A DNA stretch of 7,087 nt, from contig CAIUCF010000927.1 in assembly GCA_903897565.1 (NCBI GenBank), positions 1-7,087 on the forward strand, given 5' to 3'. Numbering within the stretch: the stretch's first letter is position 1; the number at the start of each line of letters is the position of its first letter. Below, piece after piece: positions 6,323 through 7,087 of the stretch. Origin of the DNA: an uncultured Rhodospirillales bacterium (lineage in GTDB: Bacteria > Pseudomonadota > Alphaproteobacteria > ATCC43930 > CGMCC-115725). A model generated the notes under the pieces. It was given only the letters and a program-made list of their open reading frames with translations, did no database searches and was not told where the DNA came from. A program made the position numbers and the translations under genes.

Positions 6323-7087
6323 TCCGGTGTTCTCTGCTCGTCTGGCCGCGGCGTGAGCCCGTAGCCAGAGACCAGCGACCAGACATGGCCCGGCACCATG
6401 TTGCGCAGTCGGCGCGGATGCTCGCGGCGAAGATGCACGATCGTCTCGACGGCTTTCATCTCGACCCGGGCACGGGCGAATTCGAGACCGCGCGGGCCCA
6501 CCCGCGGCATGAGCCAGCCGACGATGCCACGTAGCCAGTCCGGCATCCGCCGCAGCGGTAGCCCCCCGGCCGCGCGCTCGACATTGGCAAGGAACCCCTT
6601 TACGGCCGAATACCGCTTGCCGGCGCTGCCGGGCTCGGTGCTCCGGACCTCGTCGCCCAGCAATGCCAGCAGTTCGGCGCCGCGCGCGTTGCGCACCAGC
6701 AGCCATTGTTCGCCCTGCCCGCCCATATAACCTACCGTGATGTCCGACAGCACATTGGTGTAGTCGACGCAGGTCCGACAGGTCAGGGGGAAGAAGTCCG
6801 GCGGCAGCAGCGAAATCGGCAGCTTGAGGAACGGGATCTCCTTGACCTGGCCATCGCGGAAGCGCAGCTCGACGTGATAATCGGCGCGGAATTCCAGGTA
6901 GGTGATGCTATCGGGATCGTCGGCCAGCAGCGCCAGGAAGTCATGGAAGCGCTCGGTCGTCGTATTGTCCGAGCAGGGCGTGCCGATGACGTAAAGCTTA
7001 TCGAGACCCAGCTCCTGTTCGATCGCCCGCAGCGCATAGACCTGGCACGGAATCCCGATCACGGCGAGCCGCGTGAAGCCCATCGCC
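6319..7087 (-). CDS. FrhB/HCAR/BciB-family iron-sulfur flavoprotein oxidoreductase, C-terminal part (partial)
   Basis: The frame runs on the - strand from the window edge to a TAA at 6321-6319 and is open at its 5' end. An ATG at 7083 begins GFTRLAVIGIPCQ, but family members have further domain before this point, so that ATG is probably internal. Counting from it, the motifs are IGIPCQ at 9-14, VIGTPCSDNTT at 32-42 and C102-x-x-C105 in TCRTCVDYTNVLSDITVGYMGG. The last strongly resembles the C-x-x-C-x-D-Y-x-N-x-x-A/S-D-x-x-V-G-Y-M-G signature of coenzyme F420 hydrogenase beta-subunit homologues, including 7-hydroxymethyl chlorophyll reductase and the 8-vinyl reductase BciB. These bind FAD and iron-sulfur clusters. 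Many homologues occur in organisms with neither F420 hydrogenase nor photosynthesis, so the substrate is unknown. It is transcribed against the box cluster and is probably not part of that operon. Confidence 0.82.
   Translation of the reverse strand, partial: AMGFTRLAVIGIPCQVYALRAIEQELGLDKLYVIGTPCSDNTTTERFHDFLALLADDPDSITYLEFRADYHVELRFRDGQVKEIPFLKLPISLLPPDFFPLTCRTCVDYTNVLSDITVGYMGGQGEQWLLVRNARGAELLALLGDEVRSTEPGSAGKRYSAVKGFLANVERAAGGLPLRRMPDWLRGIVGWLMPRVGPRGLEFARARVEMKAVETIVHLRREHPRRLRNMVPGHVWSLVSGYGLTPRPDEQRTPD

Overview
The window carries most of an aerobic 'box' (benzoyl-CoA oxidation) cluster on the + strand, followed by two accessory genes and one convergent gene on the - strand. Three core enzymes are recognised with high confidence: BoxC (ring-opening lyase), BoxB (di-iron epoxidase) and BoxA (ferredoxin/flavoprotein reductase). 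High GC with alphaproteobacterial-style codon use, and a dispersed palindrome of a type I associate with Bradyrhizobium and Rhodopseudomonas genomes, suggest a Bradyrhizobium-like member of the Hyphomicrobiales. The genus is an inference, not a proof.

Layout: 1-126 is the 3' end of a gene whose product resembles the shikimate-kinase-like C-terminus of the regulator BoxR. The 131-bp gap 127-257 holds TGCA/ATGCAT repeats and a TTGACA hexamer, the likely control region of the operon. Then come boxC (258-1928) and boxB (1978-3405). A 174-bp gap with an imperfect palindrome and a T-run follows, then boxA (3580-4794). Next are a MaoC-like hotdog-fold gene (4888-5334) and a membrane-anchored alpha/beta hydrolase (5348-6322). 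Last, on the - strand, is the 3' part of an FrhB/HCAR/BciB-family iron-sulfur flavoprotein (6319-7087, continuing past the window edge). The last two genes converge and share a TTAA at their stop codons.

How the genes work together: benzoyl-CoA, made by a ligase that is not in the window, is epoxidised by BoxB using electrons passed from NADPH by BoxA. BoxC hydrolytically opens the ring, giving formate and 3,4-dehydroadipyl-CoA semialdehyde. The semialdehyde dehydrogenase (BoxD) and later beta-oxidation enzymes are not visible here. The MaoC-like protein could serve as a downstream enoyl-CoA hydratase, and the alpha/beta hydrolase could remove dead-end esters, lactones or thioesters; both roles rest on context only. 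BoxR-type repressors respond to benzoyl-CoA, which fits the repeats found before boxC.

I see no evidence of a wholly new system. The points most worth a second look are the TGCA repeat array, the palindrome between boxB and boxA, and the roles of the accessory genes.
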